Source: UBA4416 sp040387555 (GTDB lineage Bacteria; Bacteroidota; Bacteroidia; B-17B0; Aurantibacillaceae). Taken from it: a DNA stretch of 64,000 bases. Below, in pieces: positions 1 through 10,500 of the stretch. The DNA is taken from NCBI GenBank assembly GCA_040387555.1, contig JAZKDO010000005.1, positions 577,102 to 641,101 of the forward strand. The letters run 5' to 3'. Each line of letters begins with the position of its first letter. The stretch's first letter is position 1. The notes beneath the pieces are model-generated. The model had not been told where the DNA came from. It searched no databases and saw only the letters and a program-made list of their open reading frames with translations. The position numbers and the translations under genes are program-made.

Positions 1-741
1 ATTCATAATTCCCCGGGATATATGATGTTCAATAACATGACTCAATATATGTCCCCCTATAACTTCAATCCATTAAATTATAATCCTTTACGGGATATTT
101 TAACAGATCTGATTGATTTTAAGGAGCTTCAGATGTATAGTAAAAAGAAACTTTACATCTGTGCAACTAACGTAAAAACGAATAGAGCTAAGATATTTAG
201 TAATAAGGATATTACAGTTGACGCGGTCTTAGCCTCAGCTTGTTTGCCATTCCTGTTCCAGGCTGTTCAAATTGACGGAGAGTATTACTGGGATGGTGGG
301 TATATGGGAAATCCTCCAATTTTTCCTTTAATCACCAATACAAACTTACACGATATTGTATTGATCAAAATTAACTCCGTGAACATTAGTTCCGTGCCTA
401 CTTCAGCAAGGGATATCGCAGATAGGGTCAACGAGATTTCTTTTAACAGCAGCTTAATTAATGAAATGAAATTAATTCATTACAGAAATGAGTTATTGAG
501 AAACGGAATTTTAAAATCAGACGATAAAACAAATCGTGAGATCTTCGTACATACTATTTCAGGGTATGATGCTTTAAGTCAATTGAGCTACAGTAGTAAA
601 ATGAATACTTCGTGGGAATTTTTATTGAACCTTAAGGAGCGGGGAAGACAAACAGCTGCAAAGTGGTTGGAAACCGATTATAAACAAGTCGGAATAAAAT
701 CTACCTTTGATGTTGAAGAACATTTCTTCGATAAATTTTAA
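1..741 (+). CDS. Patatin-like phospholipase, C-terminal part (5' end outside window)
   Basis: The reading frame is open to the first base of the window, so the ATG at 22 is probably internal and the N-terminal oxyanion loop and GxSxG nucleophile lie upstream. What remains has the patatin features ATN, then ASACLPFLF, then the catalytic Asp in WDGGYMGNPP (around residue 92 counting from 22). The C-terminal half, with ALSQLSYSSKMNTSWEFL and GRQTAAKWLE, resembles the DUF3734 extension of bacterial patatin-like proteins. The family hydrolyses acyl esters of lipids. A putative porin follows 17 bases downstream on the same strand, so co-transcription is likely. The family call is firm; the substrate is unknown. 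Confidence 0.85.
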   Translation: MHNSPGYMMFNNMTQYMSPYNFNPLNYNPLRDILTDLIDFKELQMYSKKKLYICATNVKTNRAKIFSNKDITVDAVLASACLPFLFQAVQIDGEYYWDGGYMGNPPIFPLITNTNLHDIVLIKINSVNISSVPTSARDIADRVNEISFNSSLINEMKLIHYRNELLRNGILKSDDKTNREIFVHTISGYDALSQLSYSSKMNTSWEFLLNLKERGRQTAAKWLETDYKQVGIKSTFDVEEHFFDKF

Positions 742-758
742 GTATCTATTTTCTGGTT

Positions 759-2621
759 TTGAACAAACATAAACATACATTGCGTGGTAGTTTTCTGCTA
801 TGTTGTTTATGTTTCGCATTGGCTTCAATTTCCCAGGTTAAATACACGTCAGATAGCAGTTTTATAAATGTTTTGTCTAATGCGGATAAGAACAATTTAA
901 AAGACTTTAGCTATTCTAAAATTGATACATCGATTAATAATTTCCAGAATTATTTTCCTCGTAACACCAATGGTCATTTAGGTTTACCTTCTGCTCCTTT
1001 GTATATACAATACCAGTTGAAGGCTTTAGGATTTAATATGCTAACTGCACCCTACCAAAATGATGTAATATGTGCTAATGATATAAAATATTATCAAACT
1101 AAAGGCCCATATGCAAGTTTAACCGGAATTGCCGGCAGTAAACAGGAGCAGGTTTTTAAAATGTTATTTTCTCATTCGTTCAAAAATAAATTAAATATTG
1201 CTCTTGGTTTTAACCGTTATAGTGGAATTGGTTTCTATAAAAATCAGGAAAGCTTTACCAATAACTTTTATACTACTTCAAATTACACTTCCAAAAACGG
1301 TAGGGCTGGATATTATGCTTATGTTTTATTTAATAAGGTAAAACACCAGGAGAATGGGGGTATTTCGAATGACAGTTCGTTCCTGATGGATGTTAGAGTG
1401 AATAAAATGTTGTTGCCAGTTTATTTAAATAGTCCAAGCCGTGAAAATGCTGCTAAGCGTGAGTGGAGAAACACCAGCATTGATGTCAATCCATGGTTTC
1501 GTTTAAATAAAACCGAGGATAGCTCAACTGTTTTGTCTCATTTTTTAGATTACCAATTTAATTTTTCAGGCTCTTACACGAAGTATAAAGACCCTTATAG
1601 TTCATATCACCAGGATTTTTATCAGGTGTATTATCTGGATACGATTTCAACCCTTGATTCTTCTCATTGGCTTACTATTAGCAATGGGTTAAATTATACC
1701 TTGAAACTAAATCCTGTGAACGCGAAATTAAGAATTGGTTATAAGAATGAGATTAATCAGGTATACCAGTATATAGATTCATCCTTTATAAATAATAGTG
1801 TGAATGCTGGTTTTTATTTTTCTGAAAATAATTACAGTGGTTTTGCGAAAGTTAACTACATTTTGAATGGACCAAATGCCACAGATTATTCTATGGATAT
1901 CAATAACAGGTATTTAAAAACAATTGGAAAAATTCCTTTCGCTCTAAACTTTAATGTAAATTTAGAAAAACGCCATCCCGACTTTATTCATAATAACTGG
2001 GTGAGTAATCACTATATATGGAATAACACCTTTTCTCCTATAGATAAATTTCAATCAACCATGAGTCTTTCAACAGCTGATGATCGTTTTGATATTGGAA
2101 TTGTTTCTCAGAATATTAAGAACATGATTTATTTTAATGAACTATCAGTTCCTGAACAAACGCCGGTTCCTATTCAAAATTTTGGTGCATTCATACATAA
2201 AGATATTTTGTTGTTTAAACACTTAGGAATTAATGCACGGTATAATTATCAAAGTTCATCATACGAAGCAATCGTGAGCATTCCAACCCATGTTGTAAAT
2301 GGAGCATTGTATTACCAGGGAAATTTATTTAAAAAGGCCTTGCAATTGCAAATTGGATTTAATGCACAGTATTACAGTAAATTTTATGGGTATGCTTATA
2401 ACCCTGCTATCAACCAGTATCATGTACAGACCTCAAAACCTGTTGGCGATTACCCATTTATAGATTTCTTTTTAAATGCACGAATTAAACCGGTGAGAAT
2501 TTTTGTGAAGATTGATCATGTTACACAGGGATTCCTTGGTAATAAATATTCTTTAACCCCTGGTTATTTACAAAACGACAGGGCTTTTAAAGTAGGAATT
2601 AATTGGATATTTTTTGATTAG
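759..2621 (+). CDS. Putative porin, outer-membrane beta-barrel (Bacteroidota putative-porin family)
   Basis: 620 residues with a signal peptide (about residues 1-26, core SFLLCCLCFALASISQ) and then alternating aromatic and polar strands typical of a large outer-membrane barrel, ending with the aromatic terminus NWIFFD. Length and the N-terminal region before the barrel (FPRNTNGHLGLPSAPLY) fit the Bacteroidota putative-porin family. No ATG precedes the signal peptide: the start is a TTG at 759, or the next TTG at 780. The patatin stop lies 17 bases upstream, so the two genes are probably co-transcribed. No plug domain or TonB box is visible, so passive transport or a structural role is more likely than TonB-dependent uptake. 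Confidence 0.75.
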   Translation: MNKHKHTLRGSFLLCCLCFALASISQVKYTSDSSFINVLSNADKNNLKDFSYSKIDTSINNFQNYFPRNTNGHLGLPSAPLYIQYQLKALGFNMLTAPYQNDVICANDIKYYQTKGPYASLTGIAGSKQEQVFKMLFSHSFKNKLNIALGFNRYSGIGFYKNQESFTNNFYTTSNYTSKNGRAGYYAYVLFNKVKHQENGGISNDSSFLMDVRVNKMLLPVYLNSPSRENAAKREWRNTSIDVNPWFRLNKTEDSSTVLSHFLDYQFNFSGSYTKYKDPYSSYHQDFYQVYYLDTISTLDSSHWLTISNGLNYTLKLNPVNAKLRIGYKNEINQVYQYIDSSFINNSVNAGFYFSENNYSGFAKVNYILNGPNATDYSMDINNRYLKTIGKIPFALNFNVNLEKRHPDFIHNNWVSNHYIWNNTFSPIDKFQSTMSLSTADDRFDIGIVSQNIKNMIYFNELSVPEQTPVPIQNFGAFIHKDILLFKHLGINARYNYQSSSYEAIVSIPTHVVNGALYYQGNLFKKALQLQIGFNAQYYSKFYGYAYNPAINQYHVQTSKPVGDYPFIDFFLNARIKPVRIFVKIDHVTQGFLGNKYSLTPGYLQNDRAFKVGINWIFFD

Positions 2622-2691
2622 TAGCTAATAGAATAGCTGGAAATAGAATCATTATTCTCTCTAAACTGTTTATTGGATTTTCTTTGTAATA

Positions 2692-3762
2692 TTAAAAAGA
2701 AACATACGTCACTACAGGATAGTGGTCCGTCAATGATTCAGCTAAATGATGGTAGCCTTTACTTTTAAACTCCTTGCTATGCAATATGTAATCGATCCTG
2801 AATCTTGGAAATTTACCCGCATATGTTTGTTCGAATCCTGAACCGGATTCAACAAATGCATCTTTTAAATGGCCCCGGACTGTATTGTAAACGTAAGACG
2901 CTGGTGTATCATTAAAATCACCACAAACAATGACTTTATATTTACAGCTTTCAATATGAGCTGCAATGGCATCTGCCTGAACTGCCCTCTTAACAAAGGC
3001 TCTCTTTAATCGGCGCAAAATATTTTTACTCTTTTCTACTTCATCCTTAGTGTCAACAGTGTCGTTTTTTACCTGATCTAAAAATTTATAATCTGCCTTC
3101 TGGAAACGAATTGATTGCAAGTGCATGTTATAAACTCGAATAGTGTCTTTTTCAATAACAATATCAGTGTAAATACACATGTTATTAGCACTGGTATTAA
3201 ACTCAATTTTTCCCTTTTTTATGATAGGAAATTTTGTAAATGTAGCTATTCCCCAATGATCGTTTCCTCTTAGTGTTGTCGTGTATTCCACATGATTATT
3301 TTTTGCAATCAATAGCCCGGTCACAGTATCAATATTGTTAAAATCTCCTTTTTGTTCAGAGGTGTAAAATTCCTGCAAGCAAAGAATATCCGGATTTTCT
3401 TCTGCAAGAGAAGTTAAAATGATATTTCTGCTTTGCGTGTTTTTGGTCCAGTTGTACAAGTCAAATAACATGGAGTTATAGCTCATTACCTTTATATCTT
3501 TATTTGAAATTGTATCAGAAGAAAAATCGAACTGAAGAAAACCCAGACACGTTTTTGCACTTAACAGAATAGCAATAAAAGAAAATATGAAATGTAGTCT
3601 GAACTGTGCAAACCAATAAATGGTAAAAAAAATATTAGCCACCAGGAATAAAGGAAAAGCTAAACCAAAAAAGGCCAGTATCCAAAAATGGTTGGGGGAA
3701 ATGTATTTCGAGGAAACAGCACTTAACAAGCCAATTATAAGTGCATAATTAATCCATAACAA
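2692..3762 (-). CDS. Endonuclease/exonuclease/phosphatase-family membrane protein
   Basis: 356 residues. Two to three hydrophobic segments occupy residues 1-75, followed by an EEP fold: metal-binding Glu in ILCLQEFY, the Asp-Asn pair in VCGDFNDTPASY, and the terminal Asp-His of LTDHYPVVTY. Members hydrolyse phosphodiester or phosphomonoester bonds in DNA, RNA, inositides or sphingolipids; this membrane-anchored Bacteroidota group has no agreed substrate. The start is a TTG. The same frame stays open upstream to the LolD stop with no ATG or GTG, so the true start is uncertain. It is probably the last gene of an OmpA-LolD-EEP transcription unit. Confidence 0.8.
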   Translation of the reverse strand: MLWINYALIIGLLSAVSSKYISPNHFWILAFFGLAFPLFLVANIFFTIYWFAQFRLHFIFSFIAILLSAKTCLGFLQFDFSSDTISNKDIKVMSYNSMLFDLYNWTKNTQSRNIILTSLAEENPDILCLQEFYTSEQKGDFNNIDTVTGLLIAKNNHVEYTTTLRGNDHWGIATFTKFPIIKKGKIEFNTSANNMCIYTDIVIEKDTIRVYNMHLQSIRFQKADYKFLDQVKNDTVDTKDEVEKSKNILRRLKRAFVKRAVQADAIAAHIESCKYKVIVCGDFNDTPASYVYNTVRGHLKDAFVESGSGFEQTYAGKFPRFRIDYILHSKEFKSKGYHHLAESLTDHYPVVTYVSF

Positions 3763-3861
3763 TAATCTGTTAAGATTTGAAAGCTTCTTAGCGTTTCTCC
3801 TATGGATAATTGCCCTAAGTTCCGGGATAGATATGTTGGATAAAAAACTGATACGCTTTAT

Positions 3862-4512
3862 TTATTGAATGGCTCCATCTTTCATAACTAATTTTCTATC
3901 TGCCATATTTGCTAATGTTTCATTATGGGTAACAACTACAATAGTCTGTTTTAATTCATCTCTTAGTTTAAAAAATAATTGGTGCAGATTTTGAGCGTTC
4001 TCGCTATCTAAATTACCGCTTGGTTCATCAGCAAAAATGACTTTAGGATCATTTATTAAAGCCCTGGCAACAGCAATGCGTTGTTGTTCTCCACCCGATA
4101 ATTCGGAAGGTTTATGATCAGCGCGTTGTTTTAATCCTAGTAAATCAAGTAAATGAAATGCTTTTGATTCAGCTTCTTTTTTTGAAGCGTTGTTAATAAA
4201 TGCAGGGATGCAAATATTTTCAAGAGCTGTAAACTCTGGCAATAAATGATGAAACTGGAATACAAAACCGATATGTTGATTTCTAAAAGCTGCCAGTTTT
4301 CTTTCGTTCAATGATGTAATGTTGATGCCGTTAAACAAGATCTCCCCGGAAGTTGGCCGGTCCAAAGTACCAAGAATAGTTAACAATGTAGTTTTGCCTG
4401 CGCCTGATGAACCAACGATCGACACAACTTCAGAAGCCTGTATATGAAGGTCAACTCCCTTTAAGACTTCTAAATTGCCATATTGCTTCCTTATGTTTTT
4501 TCCTATGATCAT
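3862..4512 (-). CDS. lolD: LolD-like ABC transporter ATP-binding protein
   Basis: 216 residues with Walker A GSSGAGKTT (34-42), the Q-loop VFQFHHLLPEF, signature LSGGEQQR, Walker B VIFADEPSGNLDS and the H-loop VVVTHNE. The LLPEFTALEN segment is typical of LolD and the MacB-type ATPases. LolD powers LolCE extraction of lipoproteins from the inner membrane for delivery to the outer membrane. No permease is adjacent, as is common in Bacteroidota where the lolCE-type gene is elsewhere. Its ATG overlaps the stop of the upstream OmpA-family gene by one base, implying translational coupling. A MacB-like ATPase is the alternative. Confidence 0.85.
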   Translation of the reverse strand: MIIGKNIRKQYGNLEVLKGVDLHIQASEVVSIVGSSGAGKTTLLTILGTLDRPTSGEILFNGINITSLNERKLAAFRNQHIGFVFQFHHLLPEFTALENICIPAFINNASKKEAESKAFHLLDLLGLKQRADHKPSELSGGEQQRIAVARALINDPKVIFADEPSGNLDSENAQNLHQLFFKLRDELKQTIVVVTHNETLANMADRKLVMKDGAIQ

Positions 4513-6482
4513 TACTTCGATAATATTTTTAATTCAGTTCTCCTGTTCTTGGCTTTATTTTCAGGCGAATCATTTGGTGCTTTTGGTTTTGTATCACCAT
4601 AACCTTTGTAAGATAGGTTTGTCGGTGGGATTGATCCTTTATCAATGACATAATCGTAGATAGCTTTAGCTCTGTTGTTTGATAGAGTTTTATTGAATAC
4701 TTTATCCCCACTGTTATCAGTATGTCCGCTAAATTCAATTTTAAGAGTTGGATTGGCTTTTATAAAGGAAATAATTTTTTGTAATTCTGCTTTAGATTCA
4801 GATTTCAGATCCCATTTATTTACATCAAAGAAGATGTTTTTTAACTCTATAATTCCTGTGTCAATTGGTTGTAAAGGGATTTCCAGTTTATAAGGTTTAT
4901 TATAATCAGCTTTTTTATCTTTTAGCGAAAAGTTATCGCTATAAAACAAGAAGCCTGGTTTACTCACATTTACCAGGTAATTATGATTAGAAGTTAAGGT
5001 CACCAAAAATTCTCCTGCACTGTTGCTATATGCACTTGTAACTGATTGTTGTGTTTCCAGGTCAATCAATTCAAAAGAAGCTTCCAATGGATCTTTTGTT
5101 CGAGCATTAAATATGTGACCCTTCACATAGGTGATTACTTCCGGACGAATAGATTCAGGTAATTCAAACTGGTAAATGTCAAGCCCCCCAAATCCACCTT
5201 CGCGTTCACTGGCAAGGTAAGCTAATTTTCCACTGGCATCAACTAACAAACTATTTTCATCGGCAACAGTATTGATCGGGTAACCCAAATTAATAGCCTT
5301 TGCCCAGCTGCCATCTGCATTTTTCTTACTCATAAAAATATCCAGACGTCCCATTCCCGGATGGCCTTCGCTGCTAAAATATAATGTTTGATTATCGGGG
5401 TGAATAAATACGCTTTCTTCTCCTTCAGATGTATTAACGTTATCAGATAACTTAACAGGTTCAGAAAACTTTCCATCTTCACCAATTACAGAAGAGTAAA
5501 TGTCAGGATTTTTAATTCCCTCTCTTCCAACCATTCCACGAATAAAATATAAGGTTTTACCATCACTACTAAAACTTGGCTGTGTTTCCCAGTTTTTAGT
5601 ATTAATCATAGAGCCTGCATTTCTTGGTTTAGTCCATTTCCCATTTATTTTTTGAGCATAAAATATATCACAACTTCCGTAACCTTTTCTATCGGAAGAA
5701 CCATAATCGCCACTCATTTCCATACACGATGCAAAGAACATGATCTCACCGTCAGCGCTTAAAGAAGGGGCGCCTTCATTTCCCAATGTATTTACTGAGT
5801 TGATTGGATTTGCTGTTTGCCACATATTGTTAACTTTTTTACTGATGTAAAAATCTTCTTGTCTTGGGGCAGTCACACCTTCTCCTTCACGGATGTTACG
5901 GGTAAATAAAAAGGTATTTCCATCGGCAGTTAAAGCTGGAAAATATTCGTATTCAGCTGTATTTATTCCAGGGCCAACATTAACAGGTTTAAAAGGCAGC
6001 GGATTTTTTATGGCTACTGATCCAAATTTTGCATTTTTTAAATATCGGGCAGCCTCATCTTTTAAATTAGGATTGATCCGTTCAGTTTTAATAATTGTTT
6101 CTAAATGAGGAATGGCTTTATCATACATCGCTTCATTTAAATAAGAAATACCTAAATAATAATTATTTTCAATGAAAATTTTTGGATTAATCTGAATAGC
6201 TTTTTCATACAAAGGAATTGCTTCTTTAATTCTGTTTTTTTCAAGAAGTAATTGAGCGTATGCAGAATAAGCTTCAATAAAATTCGGATCTTCTTCAATG
6301 GCTTTTTTTACAAACTTTTCGGCTTCTTCATCTTTCCGTATCTGAAACATTTTTTTGCTTTCTTCATAATATTTTATGGCTTTCTTATTGGTGCTTGTAT
6401 AAGTTCCCGGGGGAAGATTATTTTGCGAACAAATAGTGAAATAGCTGATAATTAATAAAATGAAAGTAAGAAGTATTCGCAT
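4512..6482 (-). CDS. PorE-like TPR / WD40-like / OmpA outer-membrane protein
   Basis: 656 residues with, in order: signal sequence (1-19); TPRs (about 30-165, for example EAIPLYEKAIQINP); WD40-like PD40 propeller repeats (about 175-440, for example PSLSADGEIMFFAS and QPSFSSDGKTLYF); a carboxypeptidase-regulatory-like sandwich (about 450-540); and an OmpA peptidoglycan-binding domain (about 550-656, GHTDNSGD and NRRTELKI). This order and length match PorE, which anchors the type IX secretion machinery to peptidoglycan, but paralogues of the same layout are common in Bacteroidota. The lipobox before Cys18 (FTIC) is not canonical, whereas PorE is a lipoprotein. First gene of the unit with LolD and the EEP protein. 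Confidence 0.8.
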   Translation of the reverse strand: MRILLTFILLIISYFTICSQNNLPPGTYTSTNKKAIKYYEESKKMFQIRKDEEAEKFVKKAIEEDPNFIEAYSAYAQLLLEKNRIKEAIPLYEKAIQINPKIFIENNYYLGISYLNEAMYDKAIPHLETIIKTERINPNLKDEAARYLKNAKFGSVAIKNPLPFKPVNVGPGINTAEYEYFPALTADGNTFLFTRNIREGEGVTAPRQEDFYISKKVNNMWQTANPINSVNTLGNEGAPSLSADGEIMFFASCMEMSGDYGSSDRKGYGSCDIFYAQKINGKWTKPRNAGSMINTKNWETQPSFSSDGKTLYFIRGMVGREGIKNPDIYSSVIGEDGKFSEPVKLSDNVNTSEGEESVFIHPDNQTLYFSSEGHPGMGRLDIFMSKKNADGSWAKAINLGYPINTVADENSLLVDASGKLAYLASEREGGFGGLDIYQFELPESIRPEVITYVKGHIFNARTKDPLEASFELIDLETQQSVTSAYSNSAGEFLVTLTSNHNYLVNVSKPGFLFYSDNFSLKDKKADYNKPYKLEIPLQPIDTGIIELKNIFFDVNKWDLKSESKAELQKIISFIKANPTLKIEFSGHTDNSGDKVFNKTLSNNRAKAIYDYVIDKGSIPPTNLSYKGYGDTKPKAPNDSPENKAKNRRTELKILSK

Positions 6483-6561
6483 GATTTTAAAAATTGTGTT
6501 TCATAAATATAACTATATATTGTAAAAAAGAGACACTAAAAAATGCTAATAAAATCTGGAT

Positions 6562-6951
6562 TTATTGGGCTTTTCCTTGCAGAGATTTTAACCATAAAAT
6601 GGCTTCATCCCGGTTGTCAAAAAACTTTGTAGGAACTTTTGGACGATTGATTTTTAAAAATAAACTACCAAGTATAATTTCATAGGTTTTGCTACTATAC
6701 AAAGCTAAAGCCGCCACATGTTTTGTATATTCTTCTGAAGCACCAGCTCTACGAGCATCGCCTGAAACATCAGCATCTTCTTCTCCTTCAAATAAAACAA
6801 AAAACTTTTTTTCAGGAAGATAGTTTACAGACATATCTCTTGATTCCCATACATCACTTTCCTGAAGTTTAGTGTTTTTTTTAACTTTGAATTCAATTAA
6901 GAGATCGTCATGAACGTTCATTACAAAGGCATTGGTTTCAAAAGTTTTCAT
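6562..6951 (-). CDS. Small STAS/SpoIIAA-like protein
   Basis: 129 residues, cytoplasmic, no signal peptide or membrane segment. The pattern of a strand-rich N-terminal half, the central ARRAGASEEYTKHVAALALYS segment and the C-terminal FFDNRDEAILWLKSL helix resembles the SpoIIAA-like (STAS/SEC14) fold proteins that are widespread in Bacteroidota and have no assigned activity. It lies 54 bases downstream of the cupin gene on the same strand and may be the last gene of the metH unit. The fold assignment is from motif resemblance only. A role in partner switching with the SpoIIE phosphatases of this window is possible but unsupported by position. Confidence 0.5.
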   Translation of the reverse strand: MKTFETNAFVMNVHDDLLIEFKVKKNTKLQESDVWESRDMSVNYLPEKKFFVLFEGEEDADVSGDARRAGASEEYTKHVAALALYSSKTYEIILGSLFLKINRPKVPTKFFDNRDEAILWLKSLQGKAQ

Positions 6952-7005
6952 CGCATAAAATTATACGTAAATGTAATAAAATCGTGATGAAATCTGGGTT
7001 TAAGT

Positions 7006-7506
7006 TTATATTCTGGTTAACTCGGTGATGATTCCAGAGTGTTCAGGAAATTGCAGGATCAATTCATGCTTTTTTCCTAATTTAAAGTCTTGAAAATCAA
7101 ATCCCGGGTAAACAGTACATCCAACGAATGAAAAATTCCCTTTACTACTAACCCTCGATCCAAACCATGTATTTGCTTTAACAGTATATTGAAACTTTTC
7201 TCCATTCCGGAGATCGGGACCTATTTTTGTTTGCGTGAGTTCTCCTTTTTCATTAATCTCAATTACTTCTAATGCATCTCCATAATAAAAATGCCAGGTC
7301 TCATCACTTTTGATCTTATGTAACGCTGAAAAATTTCCTTTTTCAATTAAAAAATAAATGCCTGTAGCAATGTTCCTTTCACCGGAAAAATCTGCTGGCA
7401 AACAGGATTGAGAAACTTTTAATTCAGACCTATATGTCTCTTTATAATAGCCACCTTCGGGGTGAGGCAACAGGTTAAGTTCTTGTACTATGTTTTCTAC
7501 GTTCAT
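7006..7506 (-). CDS. Cupin domain protein (DUF985 / cupin_5 family)
   Basis: 166 residues. The family hallmarks are all present: LNLLPHPEGGYYKETYRS near the N-terminus, ALHKIKSDETWHFYYGD in the middle (metal-binding His/Glu of cupin motif 1) and FSFVGCTVYPGFDFQDF near the end. The structural class is a single beta-barrel cupin; the reaction is not established for this family. The gene begins 7 bases after the metH stop on the same strand, so it should be co-transcribed with metH and share its SAM-responsive control. That link is from gene order, not from known biochemistry. Confidence 0.88.
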   Translation of the reverse strand: MNVENIVQELNLLPHPEGGYYKETYRSELKVSQSCLPADFSGERNIATGIYFLIEKGNFSALHKIKSDETWHFYYGDALEVIEINEKGELTQTKIGPDLRNGEKFQYTVKANTWFGSRVSSKGNFSFVGCTVYPGFDFQDFKLGKKHELILQFPEHSGIITELTRI

Positions 7507-7513
7507 TGAATAA

Positions 7514-10500
7514 TTAATAAGATAACACGCTTCCTAACCAACGTTCAACTTCCTCTGTTTGCATATTCTTACGTTTTGCATAATCTTCAATTTGCTCTTT
7601 ATTTAATTTACCAATGCCAAAATAATGAGATTGAGGATGCGCAAAATATAAGCCACTAACAGCAGCCGTTGGGACCATTGCTAAACTTTCAGTTAAAATA
7701 ATTCCGGTGTTTTTTTCTACATCCAATAGTTTCCAGATCGTATTTTTTTCAGTATGATCAGGTTGCGCAGGATAGCCAGGAGCAGGACGAATACCGGCGT
7801 ACTCTTCTTTTATCAAATCTTCATTTTTCAAATCTTCATTTTTGGCGTAACCCCAGAATTCTTTACGTACTTTCTTATGCATTAATTCCGCAAAAGCTTC
7901 CGCTAAACGATCAGCCAAAGCTTTGAGCATAATTGCACTGTAATCGTCATGGTCTGCTTCAAAACGCTTAACATGTTCATCAATTCCAATTCCTGTGGTT
8001 AAAGCAAAGGAACCTATGTAGTCTGTTTGACCTTTTGGAGCAACAAAATCAGAGAGAGCAATGTTATACTGTCCTGCAGGTTTCTTGCTTTGCTGACGTA
8101 ACGAATGGAATGTTGCAATTGTATTTCGTTTTTCATCATACACTTCTGTATCATCATCATTTACTGTATTGGCAGGATAGATACCAATCACGGCCCGTGC
8201 AGTTAACCATTTCTCATTAATGATTTTCGCAAGCATTGATTGTGCTTCATTAAATAGTTTGGTCGCTTCCACACCGCGCTCAGTATCTTTTAAAATTTTA
8301 GGATACGAGCCTTTCATTTCCCAACTGTGGAAGAAGGGTGTCCAGTCAATGTATTCGGCGATTTCTTTTAGATCGTAATTATCAAATACCTTATTGCCGA
8401 TAAAGGTTGGTTTTGAAATTTCAGTTTTTTCCCAGTCAATGGGAAATTTATTCTGACGGGCTTCCGCCATTGAAATTAATTTATTTTGAGATTGTGCATT
8501 TTTGTTTTGTTCGCGGACGCGCTCATAATCTTTATTCACCTCAAGCATAAACGCATCTCTTAATTCTGTGGAAATAAGACTGCTTGCTACAGGAACAGAT
8601 TTACTGGCATCGTTGACATGAATAACTGGCCCTGAATAATTTTGAGCTATTTTCACAGCTGTATGAACTTTAGAAGTTGTTGCACCGCCAATCATTAATG
8701 GAATTTTAAAATCCAGACGTTCCATTTCTTTAGCTACATAAACCATTTCATCCAATGATGGTGTAATCAATCCGCTTAAGCCAATGATGTCGACGTTATG
8801 TTTTTTAGCTTCTGATAGAATTTTATCGCAGCTTACCATCACGCCAATATCGATGATCTCATAGTTATTGCACGCTAAGACTACTCCAACAATATTTTTT
8901 CCAATATCATGAACATCGCCTTTAACAGTGGCCATTAAAATTTTTCCGGCATTTGTTCTGCCATCGCCAACAATACCCGCTTTTGCATTGGCTTCTTTTT
9001 CTGCAATTAAATACGGTTCTAAATAAGCAACCGCTTTTTTCATCACCCTTGCACTTTTAACAACCTGTGGCAAAAACATTTTTCCCTGACCAAACAGATC
9101 ACCCACTATATTCATTCCATCCATTAGCGGACCTTCAATCACGTGCAATGGCCGACCTAATTTCTGACGAGCTTCTTCAGTATCAATATCAATATATTCT
9201 ACCAAACCTTTTACTAAGGCATGACTCAAACGTTGTTCAACAGTTCCTTTTCTCCATTCTTCATCTTTCTCTGCTTTTTCTTTGGTAATCCCTTTTAAGG
9301 ATTCCGCATGATCTACTAAGCGTTCTGTCGCGTCATCCCTTCTGTTCAATAGAACATCCTCCACTAACTCCAAAAGTGTTTTGTCAATATCATCATACAC
9401 TTGCAATTGGGCGGGGTTTACAATTCCCATATCCATCCCGTTCTTTACAGCATGATAAAGGAAAGCGCCATGTATAGCTTCGCGCACATGATCATTGCCA
9501 CGGAAAGAAAATGAAACGTTACTTACACCACCACTTACTTTAGCATGAGGTAAATTTTCTTTGATCCATTTTGTAGAATTGAAAAAGTCTAAAGCGTTTA
9601 AGCGATGCTCTTCCATTCCTGTGGCAACCGGAAAAATGTTTGGGTCAAAAATAATATCCTGAGCGGGAAACTTTACTTTATCAACTAAAACATCGTAAGC
9701 ACGTTTACAAATTTCTTTTCTTCGTTCAAGTGTATCTGCCTGACCAACTTCATCAAAAGCCATAACAATCACAGCAGCGCCGTATTGTTTTATTTTATTG
9801 GCTTGTTCAATAAAATTTTCTTCACCTTCTTTTAACGAAATAGAATTAACGATTGCTTTTCCTTGCACGCATTTTAAACCTGCTTCAATCACGCTCCATT
9901 TACTGGAATCAATCATGATAGGCACACGACAAATATCGGGTTCAGATGCAATCAGATTTAAGAAAGTTGTCATAGCTTGCTCGCTATCTAACATACCTTC
10001 ATCCATATTCACATCAATTACCTGTGCACCGCCATCAACCTGTTCTTTTGCAATCGAAAGAGCTTCTTCAAAATTTCCTTCTTTAATTAGTCGAAGGAAT
10101 TTTTTTGATCCTGTAACATTTGTTCGTTCACCAACATTTAAAAAATTACTTTCAGGAGTTAAGGTATAAGGTTCTAAACCACTTAAATGCATTAATTTGT
10201 CTGGCTGTGGTTTCTTGCGTGGTTTTGCGTCTTTGGCAATTTCTGCAATACGTTTAATATGTGCTGGGGTGGTTCCGCAACAACCACCAACGATGTTTAA
10301 AAAACCTGCTTTCAAAAAGTCTTCAATCTGATGACCCATTTCATGTGCATCCTGGTCATACTCTCCAAATTGGTTTGGTAAACCGGCATTCGGGTATGCA
10401 CTCACATAAAATGGTGCTTTATTAGAAAGTTCTTCTAAATAGGGGCGCATATCTTTTGCACCTAAAGCACAATTTAAACCAACACTTAATAAATCAACGT

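Noticed and set aside
622..828. Minus-strand 68-codon frame across the patatin end and porin start
   Set aside because: It spans two well-supported plus-strand genes, lacks motifs and has a Cys/Tyr/Met-rich composition unlike its neighbours.
2826..2845. TTCGAATCC string reminiscent of a tRNA T-loop
   Set aside because: It lies inside the EEP-family gene, with no acceptor stem, D-arm or anticodon arm around it.
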